The notes beneath the pieces are model-generated. The model was not told the origin of the DNA. It was given only the letters and a program-made list of their open reading frames with translations, and ran no database searches. Positions 9,801 to 19,373 of a stretch of 64,000 nucleotides of DNA are shown here, in pieces; the first letter of the stretch is position 1; every line of letters starts with the position of its first letter. The position numbers and the translations under genes are program-made. Source of the stretch: Acidobacteriota bacterium (GTDB lineage Bacteria; Acidobacteriota; Terriglobia; Acidiferrales; UBA7541); NCBI GenBank assembly GCA_003223215.1, contig QHYH01000085.1, forward strand, positions 1-64,000. The letters are read 5' to 3'.

Positions 9801-12275
9801 CTACTCGTATCTCAATGCGACCAGGGGATCGAGGCGAGAGGCGCGACGCGCGGGGATGTAGCAGCCTAGCGTTGCCACGGTAGCGACTACAAGTACGACA
9901 GTCCCGAAAGTGAGAGGATCGTGCGCACTCACGCCAAAAAGAAGGCTGCTCATCAGCCGACCTGCGGACATCGCCGCGACGACGCCGGCCGCCAAGCCAA
10001 CAAGGACGGGAGTCAAGCCTTGACGAAGAACCATGCGGAGCAAATTTGCCGCCCCGGCGCCAAGCGCCATACGAATGCCGAATTCCTGGCTGCGTTGCTC
10101 GACGGAATATCCCACTACCCCGAAGATGCCCAGCGATGCCAGAACAAGAGAGAAAAGAGCGAACGACATGGAAATGAACATCGGAAACCGGCGCGCGTCC
10201 AAGGACTGCGAAACGATTTGGGTCATGTGGTGCAGAGACGTGATGGGCACGTCGGGGTCAATGCTGTGAATCAACCGACGAACCTCGCTTACGAAGGCGG
10301 CGGGCTCGGTGGCCGTGCGGAGAACGAACGAGGCCGACGAGGGAACGGAGATGGCGTTAAACCAGTAAGGCACGTAGACCATCATGAGAGGAGGTTCGTC
10401 GAGCTGCACCGTGCGAATATCACCGACCACGCCTATGACCTCGGCGGGCTGGTCTCCGGCCCAGCGGGTGATGCAGACTTGGCCGACGGGGTCCGTGCCG
10501 GGCCAGAATCGGTCCGCGACGCTTTGCGAAACAATGACGACCTTGCGATGGAGATCGGCCGACGCAAAAGTCCTGCCATGCAGCAACGGGATGCCCATCG
10601 CAGAAAAATAATCCGCGCTCACAGGACGATAGTTGGCGACGGGTGTTTCGGCGCTGGACTGCCGCTCGCCGGGAAGGCTAATTCCGGTGACACTTCCTTC
10701 GCCGCCCAGCGGAGGAATGCTGACCCAGCCGGCGGCGCGGACGGCAGGTAGCGATTGAACGGCGGCTAGCACACGATCGTAAAAGCGCAACCGAACGCCA
10801 GGTTGAGAATAGCTCTGCGGTGGAAGATCTACGCCGGCAACTAGGACATTCTGCACCGCAAAACCGGCGTGCTCTTGAAGGAGCCGGCTGAGGCTGGCGG
10901 TCAAAAGCCCTGCGAGGATCAGCAGGATTGTGGTCAGGGCCACTTCGAAGGCAACCAGGCCTTCGCGAAGGTGGCGGGTTCGGCGGCTTTCCGTGGTGGC
11001 CGAGGCGCCGGCCTTAAGAGTGTCGAAGGGCGCGAGACACGTGACGCGCCATGCAGGTAAAATGCCGAATAGACAGCCGGTAGCGATGGACGCGAGCAAA
11101 GCGAATGCTAAAACACGGGCATCCATTTGGACCTCGTCGAGACGCGGGATGCTTGCGGGGGCCAAGTGCACGAATCCCTTTACCGCGAAAGTCGCGACCC
11201 ATACGCCGAGCGCCCCACCGGCGAGGCTGAGCAGGAAAGTCTCAGTAAGCATCTGGCGAATGACGCGCGCCCGGGTTGCACCCAACGCAACACGAATCGC
11301 AGCTTCACGCATGCGGCCGGGAACCCGCATCAGGAGAAGGCTCGCGAGATTGCTGCAGACGATTAATAAGACCATACCGACCGCGCCAAGAAGAAAGATC
11401 AACCCGAGGCGGGCCGGTCCGACCACTTCGGCTTCGAGCGGCCGAAGCGCCGCCAGGAGATCCACGCCTTCATTTGCGTGCTTGGCGATTTGGGACTGGA
11501 CTAGGTTCAATTCAGCAAGCGTCTGCTCGGGCGTTACCCCGGGTCCGAGGCGCGCTACGGCAGCAAAATCGAACTCCCCGATCAGGTCCTGTTCATAAGA
11601 TTTGGGACCGTTCAACGGACTGAAAAAGGCGAGGCGAACCGTGTTGTTAGCGCCTCCCAGGGCTGCAGGGAAGCGAAATGACGAAGGAAGGATACCCACG
11701 ATTTGATGGGGGACGCCGTCGAGCACAATCGTTGCACCAAGCACCGCCGGATCGCCGTGGAAGCGTGCGCGCCAGAATGCGGCGGTAAGGATGACCACGT
11801 TACCGCGACCGGGATCGTCCTCCTCGGGTAGAAACGTTCTGCCGAGCGCAGGCTGGATGCCGAGGACCTGGAAGATATTTGCAGAGGCCCGAACGCCGCG
11901 GACGATCTCCGGCTCGCCGGCGCCGGTCAGGCCCGCGGTGGTGTATTCGGCAATGGCTACATCGGCAAACGAACGAACCTGCTTCTGCCAGATGCGAAAG
12001 TCGGGCAAGTTCGCGCCAAGAGTTGGGGCAAACTTTGCAAGCTGCGGCACAATCTCCCGCACGATGTAAAGCTGCCGGGGTTCACGATAGGTGAGAGGGC
12101 GAAGCAGCACGCTATTCACAACAGAGAAGATGGCGGTGTTCGCGCCTATGCCGAGGGCAAGGGTTAGGACGGCGGCCGCCGCAAACCCAGGGGACTTGCG
12201 AAGTTGGCGGAGAGCGAAACGGCAATCCGAGAAAAGCGAAAACAGCCAGCGGTCCATGCGCTCTTGGCGAGCCAT
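9801..12275 (-). CDS. ADOP-family ABC transporter permease (MacB/FtsX-like)
   Basis: A protein of 824 residues with the architecture of acidobacterial duplicated orphan permeases: two MacB periplasmic-core plus FtsX modules. It begins with the diagnostic FALRQLRKSPGFAAAAVLTLALGIGANTA-type segment (conserved LTLALGIG core) and ends in the typical LRYE. Transmembrane helices lie near residues 28-50, 290-315, 340-370 and 390-415, with a second set in the last 130 residues. The motif IRVALGATRARVIRQML and its second copy (GIRMALGAGAANLLRMVL) are the two FtsX-like coupling segments. The long domains between them are periplasmic. No ATPase gene adjoins, as is usual for this family. Function in export or envelope stress is inferred from MacB, and the substrate is unknown. 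Confidence 0.9.
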   Translation of the reverse strand: MARQERMDRWLFSLFSDCRFALRQLRKSPGFAAAAVLTLALGIGANTAIFSVVNSVLLRPLTYREPRQLYIVREIVPQLAKFAPTLGANLPDFRIWQKQVRSFADVAIAEYTTAGLTGAGEPEIVRGVRASANIFQVLGIQPALGRTFLPEEDDPGRGNVVILTAAFWRARFHGDPAVLGATIVLDGVPHQIVGILPSSFRFPAALGGANNTVRLAFFSPLNGPKSYEQDLIGEFDFAAVARLGPGVTPEQTLAELNLVQSQIAKHANEGVDLLAALRPLEAEVVGPARLGLIFLLGAVGMVLLIVCSNLASLLLMRVPGRMREAAIRVALGATRARVIRQMLTETFLLSLAGGALGVWVATFAVKGFVHLAPASIPRLDEVQMDARVLAFALLASIATGCLFGILPAWRVTCLAPFDTLKAGASATTESRRTRHLREGLVAFEVALTTILLILAGLLTASLSRLLQEHAGFAVQNVLVAGVDLPPQSYSQPGVRLRFYDRVLAAVQSLPAVRAAGWVSIPPLGGEGSVTGISLPGERQSSAETPVANYRPVSADYFSAMGIPLLHGRTFASADLHRKVVIVSQSVADRFWPGTDPVGQVCITRWAGDQPAEVIGVVGDIRTVQLDEPPLMMVYVPYWFNAISVPSSASFVLRTATEPAAFVSEVRRLIHSIDPDVPITSLHHMTQIVSQSLDARRFPMFISMSFALFSLVLASLGIFGVVGYSVEQRSQEFGIRMALGAGAANLLRMVLRQGLTPVLVGLAAGVVAAMSAGRLMSSLLFGVSAHDPLTFGTVVLVVATVATLGCYIPARRASRLDPLVALRYE

Positions 12276-12355
12276 CGGCAGATTCTAACTCCAAGTGGGA
12301 ACTAATTCCTATTTCCCTCTCGCAGCTTGTGCGCCTAATGGGAGAAGATACGACC

Positions 12356-13876
12356 GTGAGAGTGCCTGCTCTCGATCTGACCAAAACATCACTGGCCTGC
12401 GCCCTGGCGCTTGGCACACTGCTCGCCGGCGCGCAGACGAGCACCTACGACGAGGCTTATCGTCCTCAAGTGCATTTTTCTCCACGCGAACACTGGACAA
12501 ACGACCCGAATGGCCTCGTCTATTTCCATGGGGAATATCACCTCTTCTATCAGTTCAATCCCTTCGGCAATAAATGGGGGCACATGAGTTGGGGCCACGC
12601 TGTCAGCACGGACCTACTGCATTGGACCGAGCTTCATGTTGCAATCCCGGAAAAAAACGGCGAAATGGCCTTCACCGGAAGCGTTGTTGTGGACCGTGAC
12701 AACACAAGCGGTTTCTGCGCGGCTAAACAAGACTGCCTCGTAGCCATTTACACCGGTTATCGCGAAGGTACGGAGGGGGCACGACAGACCCAGAATCTCG
12801 CCTACAGTGTCGATCAGGGGCGCACCTGGACTCGCTACGCCGAAAACCCCGTGATCGATCTGCACTTGGCTGATTTTCGTGACCCAAGCGTATCTTGGGA
12901 CGAAAAGGAAGGCCACTGGTTGATGGCTGTTTCCTTGCCGGCACAGCACCAGGTCCGTTTCTACTCCTCATCCAACTTGAAGCAGTGGACACGACTGAGT
13001 GACTTTGGCCCCGCTGGTGATGTGGGGGGAGCCTGGGAATGTCCGGATCTCCTGCGCATCCCTGCCGAGCACGGAAAGGAAAAAATGTGGGCGCTCAAAA
13101 TAGGCCTCAACCCGGGCGCGCCACAAGGGGGATCGGGCGAACAATATTTCCTGGGTAAGTTCGACGGCACACGGTTTGTTGCTTCTGACGAACCCGGTTC
13201 ACACGGATGGACGAACTACGGAAAGGATGACTATTGTGCGATCAGTTTTAACGCGTTGCCGCCAGATGAAAAGCCGGTCCTGATTGGCTGGATGAACAAC
13301 TGGCAGTACGCGGCAAAACTTCCGACATCTCCATGGCGCGGACAAATGAGCATTCCACGCAGACTTTCTTTCGTTCGTGATCCGTCCGGATTGGCCCTCA
13401 AGCAGGAACCCGTCATCGCTCCTGTCCGTGGAGGGGGCACGGAGGTTTCGGCGCCGCCACGCGGCAATGCAGAGGGCAACGTTCTCGAGACAGCTTTTGA
13501 GTTGGATTTGCGGTTTAGCAGCGGCTCGGAACAGGTTTTTGGCGTGCGGCTCTTCACGGACGAACAGCACTGGACAGAGCTTGGTTTTGATCAACCCAAG
13601 GGCGAATTTTACATGGATCGAACAAAGGCCGGCGCCACCGTATCGCGGGACTTCCCGGCGAGCACCACGGCTCCGCTGCTTGCGAGCCGCACGTTCGACC
13701 TCAAACTCATTGTCGATCGCTGCTCGATGGAGGCTTTCGCGCAGAATGGCACAATCGCCATGACCAACCTGATTTTTCCTCCGTCGCAAAACAACAAACT
13801 TGCATTCTTCACGTCAACCGGAAAGCCGGTCTCTGTGACGGGCAAAATCTGGCCACTCCGCTCGATCTGGAAGTGA
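12356..13876 (+). CDS. Secreted glycoside hydrolase family 32 (levanase/invertase type)
   Basis: GH32 enzyme acting on beta-fructosides (sucrose, inulin or levan). All three catalytic motifs are present: WTNDPNG with nucleophile Asp50, FRDPSV with the transition-state Asp, and WECPDLL with the acid/base Glu. A five-bladed propeller is followed by a C-terminal beta-sandwich containing the usual RCSMEAFAQNG segment. A hydrophobic leader (LACALALGTLLAGAQT) indicates export. I prefer GTG 12356 because GGGAGAAG lies just upstream and it gives a compact signal peptide; GTG 12329 and ATG 12338 are also in frame. It is divergent from the ADOP permease gene. There is no fructose transporter or kinase nearby, so the products are probably taken up by systems elsewhere. 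Confidence 0.9.
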   Translation: MRVPALDLTKTSLACALALGTLLAGAQTSTYDEAYRPQVHFSPREHWTNDPNGLVYFHGEYHLFYQFNPFGNKWGHMSWGHAVSTDLLHWTELHVAIPEKNGEMAFTGSVVVDRDNTSGFCAAKQDCLVAIYTGYREGTEGARQTQNLAYSVDQGRTWTRYAENPVIDLHLADFRDPSVSWDEKEGHWLMAVSLPAQHQVRFYSSSNLKQWTRLSDFGPAGDVGGAWECPDLLRIPAEHGKEKMWALKIGLNPGAPQGGSGEQYFLGKFDGTRFVASDEPGSHGWTNYGKDDYCAISFNALPPDEKPVLIGWMNNWQYAAKLPTSPWRGQMSIPRRLSFVRDPSGLALKQEPVIAPVRGGGTEVSAPPRGNAEGNVLETAFELDLRFSSGSEQVFGVRLFTDEQHWTELGFDQPKGEFYMDRTKAGATVSRDFPASTTAPLLASRTFDLKLIVDRCSMEAFAQNGTIAMTNLIFPPSQNNKLAFFTSTGKPVSVTGKIWPLRSIWK

Positions 13877-14027
13877 GGCGCGTTTGTGCAAGGCCTGTCC
13901 GCTCGAATCGAAACCGCCCGGAACCTCGTTAAATCCGGGGCCGGGCCAGCTCCGCACCGGATTTCGGTACAGTTTCCTTCAGCACCAAGCTAGCATTCCT
14001 GGAATTTCGCGTGGTAAAGGAGGTCTG

Positions 14028-16439
14028 ATGAGGTGGATGACGCGCGTGTTCGCAGCTTGCGTACTCCTGGTCCCGATTGGACTCGCTGCGTGCCGCAAAT
14101 CCTCGGGCTTGAAGGCTGATCGTGAGCCTGAAACGCTGTTGCAACGCTTGGCGCAAACGGAAGGAACCATCAGAGTACTCGGCCTCAAGGACCAAGTAAG
14201 AGTAGTTCGAGACCACAGCGGTGTTCCACATATCTACGCAAAAAATGTGGACGACCTATTCCTAGCCCAAGGATTCGTCCAAGCCCAGGATCGCCTGTTC
14301 CAGATCGACTTGTGGCGGCGGTCCGCACAAGGACGCCTGGCGGAAATTCTTGGACCCGAGTTCGTCGAACGAGATCGCCTCGCGCGGCTCATGCATTACC
14401 GCGGCGATATCGAGGCCGAATGGACCAGCTATGCCCCTGATGCGAAGCCAATCGTCGAACAGTTTGTTAAGGGCATCAACGCGTGGGTCACAATTGCCGG
14501 GAAAAATCCCCCCATCGAGTTTGTCTATGCCGGATATGCACCGGAATTTTGGAAGCCTGAGGACCTCCTCAGCCGTGCGGAAGGATTCACCATGGGAGGC
14601 AATGCGCTAGGAGAAGTATTCCGCGCGCGGCTCACGGCGCTTGTCGGTCCGCAGCTGGCCGTCGAGTTACTCCCTCCCGAACCTGCGATTCCCGTGAAAG
14701 TGCCGCCTGGAGTAGACCTGGGTATCATCGACGAGCGTCTCGAAACGCAATTACTAACCATCGGCGCCGGGGCACGATTCAGCCAACTCGAGAAGCAAGC
14801 GGCCCTGACTGATGGACAGCTCAGCCGCCTCGAAGGCAGTAACAATTGGGTGGTCAGCGGTCGAAAGTCTGAAACCGGGAAGCCGTTGCTGGCCAATGAT
14901 CCTCATCGGCGTCTGGATCATCCTTCGCTTCGTTACTTGGTGCACCTGAATGCGCCCGGTTGGAATGTCATTGGCGCGGTGCAGCCATACCTGCCTGGCG
15001 TGTCTGTGGGCCACAACGAGCGCATTGCGTGGGGGCTCACGGTATTTCCGACCGATGCGCAGGATTTGTATATCGAAAAACTTAACCCAGATAACTCACG
15101 GCAATATCAATATCGCGGCAAATGGGTCGATCTGGAAACTCAAAAAGACCGCATCGCTGTGAAAGGCCGCGAAACGCCGGTTGACGTCGAGTATCAATAC
15201 TCGATTCACGGACCTGTTGTGACAACGGACTCCAAAAGGCACGAGGCCATCGTACTGCGCTGGACCGGTGCGGAGCCAGGAACGGTCGGCTATTTGGGCG
15301 ACTTATCCATCGATCGTGCACACAATTGGGAAGAGTTCCGCAAGGCGCTCGCGCGCCACAAGATGCCGGCGGAGAACTTCGTCTACGCGGACGTTGACGG
15401 CAACATCGGGTACCAAGCTGCCGGGTTGTCGCCGGTTCGACCAAACTGGTCCGGTCTCCTTCCGGTGCCAGGTTGGACTGGTGAATATGAGTGGAAGGGC
15501 TGGTTCTCCCTTGACGACTTGCCGCACGCATTGAACCCAGACAGCGGATTTCTTGCGACCGCGAACAATGATGTGCTGCCGCCCGGTGAGAAACGGCACA
15601 TTGGCTATGAGTGGTCCAATCCGGCGCGGATTAACCGCATCCGCGAGGTTCTTACGTCCCGTGAAAAGTTCGGTGTCAGCGATTTTGAGAAGCTACAGCA
15701 CGATGCGGTGGCCTGGAACGCCGAACAGCTGGTTTCGTTATTGACGCGCCTCAAATCGGACGATGCGGACGTTGAGCACGCGCGTACCGAGCTAGTTGCC
15801 TGGGATAAGGATATGCTGCGTTCCAGTCCAGCCGCAACGATCTACTTCGTTTGGGAGGAGAAGGCTCTCGAGTTGCTCGTCGGCGGTAAGATCGCTGTCC
15901 CGCTTGCCACAGAATACTCCAGGCATGGCGGCGACGTTCTTGTCCCGGCATTGACTTACCCGGGGCGTCCCTGGTTTGCACGAAACGCCGCGAAGGACCG
16001 GGACGCCCTTCTCCTTGCCGCACTGGCAGCCGCGGTGAAAGACCTTAAACAGAAGCGCGGGAATGACATTTCGCAATGGTCCTGGGGATTACTGCACAGC
16101 GCGACGTTCCAGCATCCTTTGGCAGTCAATGCCCAGCTGGCCTCGCTCCTCAATGTCGGCCCGATCTCACGGGATGGCTATGGCCTGACTCCGTTATCAA
16201 CCGGCGGCAAAGGGTTTTCGCAGACGGTAGGGGCCACTTTTCGGGAAGTGATAGACGTGAGCGACTGGGATCGCTCCGTGGCAACCAGCGCACCCGGCCA
16301 GTCCGGACAACCGGGCAGCCCGCACTTCTGCGATCTCGCCAAGCTGTGGGGCGACGAACGCTACTTCCCGCTGCCGTACGGCGATTCAGCAGTGAGCGCG
16401 AACACGGAAGCCACCTTGCTATTGATACCCGAGCAGTAG
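14028..16439 (+). CDS. Penicillin acylase family lipoprotein
   Basis: N-terminal-nucleophile hydrolase of the penicillin G acylase/acyl-homoserine-lactone acylase family, 803 residues. The start at ATG 14028 is fixed by an excellent AAAGGAGG seven bases upstream. It gives a lipoprotein signal with lipobox LAAC, so I reject the 48-codon upstream extension. The alpha chain begins VRVVRDHSGVPHIYAKN. The beta-chain nucleophile is Ser271 in GSNNWVVSGRKS, where autocatalytic cleavage after Gly270 is expected, followed by PLLANDPH. The tail contains the usual GQSGQPGSPHFCD. Likely substrates are amide-linked acyl compounds, including quorum signals or beta-lactams, but specificity cannot be read. 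The next gene follows after 18 bases and may be co-transcribed. Confidence 0.92.
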   Translation: MRWMTRVFAACVLLVPIGLAACRKSSGLKADREPETLLQRLAQTEGTIRVLGLKDQVRVVRDHSGVPHIYAKNVDDLFLAQGFVQAQDRLFQIDLWRRSAQGRLAEILGPEFVERDRLARLMHYRGDIEAEWTSYAPDAKPIVEQFVKGINAWVTIAGKNPPIEFVYAGYAPEFWKPEDLLSRAEGFTMGGNALGEVFRARLTALVGPQLAVELLPPEPAIPVKVPPGVDLGIIDERLETQLLTIGAGARFSQLEKQAALTDGQLSRLEGSNNWVVSGRKSETGKPLLANDPHRRLDHPSLRYLVHLNAPGWNVIGAVQPYLPGVSVGHNERIAWGLTVFPTDAQDLYIEKLNPDNSRQYQYRGKWVDLETQKDRIAVKGRETPVDVEYQYSIHGPVVTTDSKRHEAIVLRWTGAEPGTVGYLGDLSIDRAHNWEEFRKALARHKMPAENFVYADVDGNIGYQAAGLSPVRPNWSGLLPVPGWTGEYEWKGWFSLDDLPHALNPDSGFLATANNDVLPPGEKRHIGYEWSNPARINRIREVLTSREKFGVSDFEKLQHDAVAWNAEQLVSLLTRLKSDDADVEHARTELVAWDKDMLRSSPAATIYFVWEEKALELLVGGKIAVPLATEYSRHGGDVLVPALTYPGRPWFARNAAKDRDALLLAALAAAVKDLKQKRGNDISQWSWGLLHSATFQHPLAVNAQLASLLNVGPISRDGYGLTPLSTGGKGFSQTVGATFREVIDVSDWDRSVATSAPGQSGQPGSPHFCDLAKLWGDERYFPLPYGDSAVSANTEATLLLIPEQ

Positions 16440-16457
16440 CCAAAACAGGAGGGCACC

Positions 16458-17420
16458 ATGAAGAGGAAATCTTTGAGGACCATCCTTCTTGCTTTTATGT
16501 TCAGCATGCTGCCCATGCTGCTAGAAGCACAGCAAGAGAAGAGACCACAGCCGGGGACCAAGCTCACTGATGAGCAGATCAAACAGTGGGTTGCTCCGAT
16601 GCGCGCGGGACGAAAGCTAACGCCCAAGAGTTGGCCCAATGGAGCGAAGGTCGCGGTTTGCCTCAGTTGGGACATGGACAACGAAACCTTTGAGATCGCT
16701 GCGGGACACAGCGCGCCGGTACTCCTGTCGCAAGGGGAGTATGGCTTCACCGAAGGGCTACCCAGGATTATGGCGCTGTACGACAAGTACAATATCCCAG
16801 GTTCGTTCTACATCCCTGCGGTCACCGGCGTCCTTTATCCCGCAATGATTCAGGAGTTCAAAAGGCGGCCCCGCCATGAGATCGGCATACATGGGTGGAT
16901 TCACGAGAGGCTTACGGACCTCGACGACCAGGCGGAAGAAGAACGGCTCCTGAATAAGGCGATCGAGTTTTGGACGAACGGTATGGGCCAGAAGCCTGTG
17001 GGATATAGGGCTCCTTCATGGGCATTCAGCAAATACACCCTCGATCTCATTCGCAAGGCCGGATTTCAGTATGACAGCAGCGCCATGGCGATGGACGAGC
17101 CGTATGAGCTGCTTTCCAACGGCCGGCCAACCGGCATGGTCGAACTGCCGGTTGATTGGATTCTTGACGACTACCCGTACTTCGTTTCCAGCGGCTCACT
17201 CCCGTCGCCGGAACTCATTTTTAAGGTTTATCAGGATGAATTCGACGGCGCGTATCAGGAGGGCACAATGTTCATGTTAACGCTGCACCCGATGGTATCG
17301 GGACATCGCTCACGAATCGCGTATCTCGACAAGCTGATTGCTTACATGAAATCCAAACCAGGTGTTTGGTTCGCAACCGGTCGGCAGATTGCGGATTACG
17401 TGCGGCAGAACTTGAAGTGA
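16458..17420 (+). CDS. Secreted polysaccharide deacetylase-family hydrolase (PuuE/HpPgdA-like)
   Basis: A protein of 320 residues with a signal peptide (hydrophobic stretch ending LLEAQ) and a NodB-type fold. The metal-site regions are recognisable as LSWDMDNETF (motif 1 Asp), EIGIHGWIHERL (motif 2, His-x-x-x-His), and GYRAPSWAFSKYTLDLIRKAGFQYDSS (motif 3 Arg and following). The GIHGWIHE variant and the circularly arranged start resemble the allantoinase/PuuE and peptidoglycan-deacetylase branch rather than chitin deacetylases. Ribosome site CAGGAGGG precedes ATG 16458. It lies 18 bases after the penicillin-acylase gene, which suggests a short operon of secreted amidohydrolases. Exact substrate unknown. 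Confidence 0.88.
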   Translation: MKRKSLRTILLAFMFSMLPMLLEAQQEKRPQPGTKLTDEQIKQWVAPMRAGRKLTPKSWPNGAKVAVCLSWDMDNETFEIAAGHSAPVLLSQGEYGFTEGLPRIMALYDKYNIPGSFYIPAVTGVLYPAMIQEFKRRPRHEIGIHGWIHERLTDLDDQAEEERLLNKAIEFWTNGMGQKPVGYRAPSWAFSKYTLDLIRKAGFQYDSSAMAMDEPYELLSNGRPTGMVELPVDWILDDYPYFVSSGSLPSPELIFKVYQDEFDGAYQEGTMFMLTLHPMVSGHRSRIAYLDKLIAYMKSKPGVWFATGRQIADYVRQNLK

Positions 17421-18181
17421 GGAGGATACGACGGCGCGGTAGTGCGTAAGATGCCCAATAAGGTTCTTCTTTTGTCCGTTCTGCCGTGCTTCAGAATCTA
17501 GCCCTCGTTCTGGACGAGAGCGTGGCACCCGGTATCTGCTTTGAGCCTTTTGCGATACCCCAATTCGACAATTTCGCAGATTTCAAAATAGCGGCCTAAG
17601 TCCAGGCTCTGTGGCGCCTTAGTGCCTGCTTTGCCGGTAAAGCCGCCTCACCGGACATCTGCGCTCGGGCATTCCCGACCGAGGAGCGACCATTGCTACA
17701 GGACAACGACAGTGGTGGCGTAAGAAGCTAGTCTTCTAGTTGCATCGAACCGTTGCCACTACCTGCTCAGATGTAGCCGGTGGAGGAAGCTATGGAGTAT
17801 TCGGTCACGGTATGGCGCACACCGGTACGGGAGTCGAAAGAAGTTCTCTACCGCCTGACCTACCGCAGGGAATGGGTGCCCGAGCGAAACTGCTGGCGGG
17901 ACATGTTAGTGGGCCAACAGAGAGTGTGATTTGAGTCGCGACTAATCATCGTCCTTGGAAAACGCCGATAGTTCCCGCGTGGACAGCCCGCCAACACACC
18001 ACACCTTCGAACCCCACTTCCCGGCCCTCGCGCGTTAGTACTTGCGGCCGTTCCAACGGGCCCCGGCTGCACGCTCCAGCAACGAGCCTAACAAGGAATC
18101 TGAGGGCTGCGATCGTCGGAAGGATCGGCCCAGCGGTCGTTTGGAATCGTCGGCGTCCAGCAAGGCCGAAGCGGGTCGCGG
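17421..18181. other. Long intergenic region
   Basis: About 760 bases between two convergent genes. Apart from one possible 45-codon reading frame (listed separately) I see no gene, repeat or RNA that I can name. The length and lack of coding signal suggest remnants of lost genes. Confidence 0.4.
17792..17929 (+). CDS. Possible small protein of 45 residues
   Basis: An ATG at 17792 is preceded by GGAGG at 17782-17786 with good spacing, and is followed by 45 codons and TGA. The predicted peptide (MEYSVTVWRTPVRESKEVLY at its start) is basic and aromatic-rich, with no transmembrane segment and one cysteine. I recognise no family. It could be a real small protein, the start of a degraded gene, or chance. 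Confidence 0.25.
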   Translation: MEYSVTVWRTPVRESKEVLYRLTYRREWVPERNCWRDMLVGQQRV

Positions 18182-19349
18182 TCATAGGTGATAAGGACCC
18201 AGGCGGCGGTACATTTCGCCGTATTTCACCAGCTTCTCGCGGTCTACCCGGACTCCCAGGCCCGCGCCCGTGGGCACGCAAATCGCGCCGTCCTGGTAAT
18301 GGAATTTTCCACCTTCGATGATGTCGTCCACGAGTTCGTGATAGTGGGCATCGGCCGCCAAGGAAAGATTAGGTATGAGGGAAGCCATGTGCAGCATCGA
18401 TGCGAGCTGAATACCGAGCTCTCCCGAGGAATGGACTGAAACGCCTAACTGAAATGTGTCGCAAATCCCTGCGGCCTTAAGACAGGGCCGGATGCCGCCC
18501 CAGAACGTCGTATCAAGGAGTACCACGTCCACCGCGGGATCGCGAACGTTTGTCGCAAGTTGCTCGAAATTCACGACCGTCGTGTTTGTTGCCAAAGCCA
18601 TTCGGGATTTCTCGCGCACCTGGCGCATGCCATTCAGGCCAAAGACTGGGTCCTCAAGATAATCGTTGTTCAATCCTTCGATGGCCCGGGCAAATTGGAT
18701 GCCTTGCTCGGTGGACCAAGTGCAGTTGGGATCGAAACGCAAATGGTCGCCGGGAAACGCCTCGGCAATCGCCCGATAGCACTCAAGTTCATAGGGCGGC
18801 GGGAAGACACCGCCTTTTAGTTTGTGGGTTTTGAAACCGTGTTTGGATTTCAATTCTTGTGCGTGTGAGACAAGCTGATTGACGGTTCGGACCTCGCCCC
18901 CGCCATTCTTCGGATTTGAATAGCGAAAGAACAAGTAAGAGGCAAACTCGATGCGGTCCCTTAAACGCCCGCCCAGAATTTCCGAGACGGGAGCCCCCCA
19001 AGCCTGTCCGAGCAGATCCAAGCAGGCGAATTCGAGTGCTGCAAAGTATCTGAATATGATTGTTGTAAAGCGAGGCGGTGGGGTTGGCAATGCGGAACCT
19101 GAGTTCCTCCAATCGGCAGGGATCCCAACCAAGCAGAGCTGATTTGAGTGCGCGAAAGGTGTTTTCGCTCGACTGGCCCCCGCCGCCCATTTCCCCGAGG
19201 CTGACCAGCCCGTTGTCAGACTCGACCTCCACCACGGTGCGAACAAAGCGCCCCCAGTGACATCCATTGGCATGACGCAAAGGCGCTGCCAGCGGAACAC
19301 TTACGGTCGTGGCGCGGAGGTCTTTGATTTTCATACGGTCTTTTATCAT
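18182..19349 (-). pseudogene. Enolase-superfamily sugar-acid dehydratase, frameshifted
   Basis: Mandelate-racemase/glucarate-dehydratase-like protein in two frames. The N-terminal capping domain is read from 19349 (or ATG 19334, [20 protein letters not shown]) to about SLYNNHI. The barrel domain is read in another frame from about [19 protein letters not shown] to the stop at 18182. The break lies near 19045-19065. The barrel keeps the catalytic K-x-K (HKLKGG), the metal ligand Asp in FDPNC, Glu in LEDP and the histidine region VSVHSSGE. The protein would therefore be a competent dehydratase if the frame were restored. The family dehydrates aldaric or aldonic acids to 2-keto-3-deoxy acids. 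It lies 24-39 bases after the GH115 gene on the same strand, consistent with co-transcription and with use of released glucuronic-type acids. Confidence 0.8.
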
Positions 19350-19373
19350 CCCGAAGACTTTTGCCGGCGCGGA

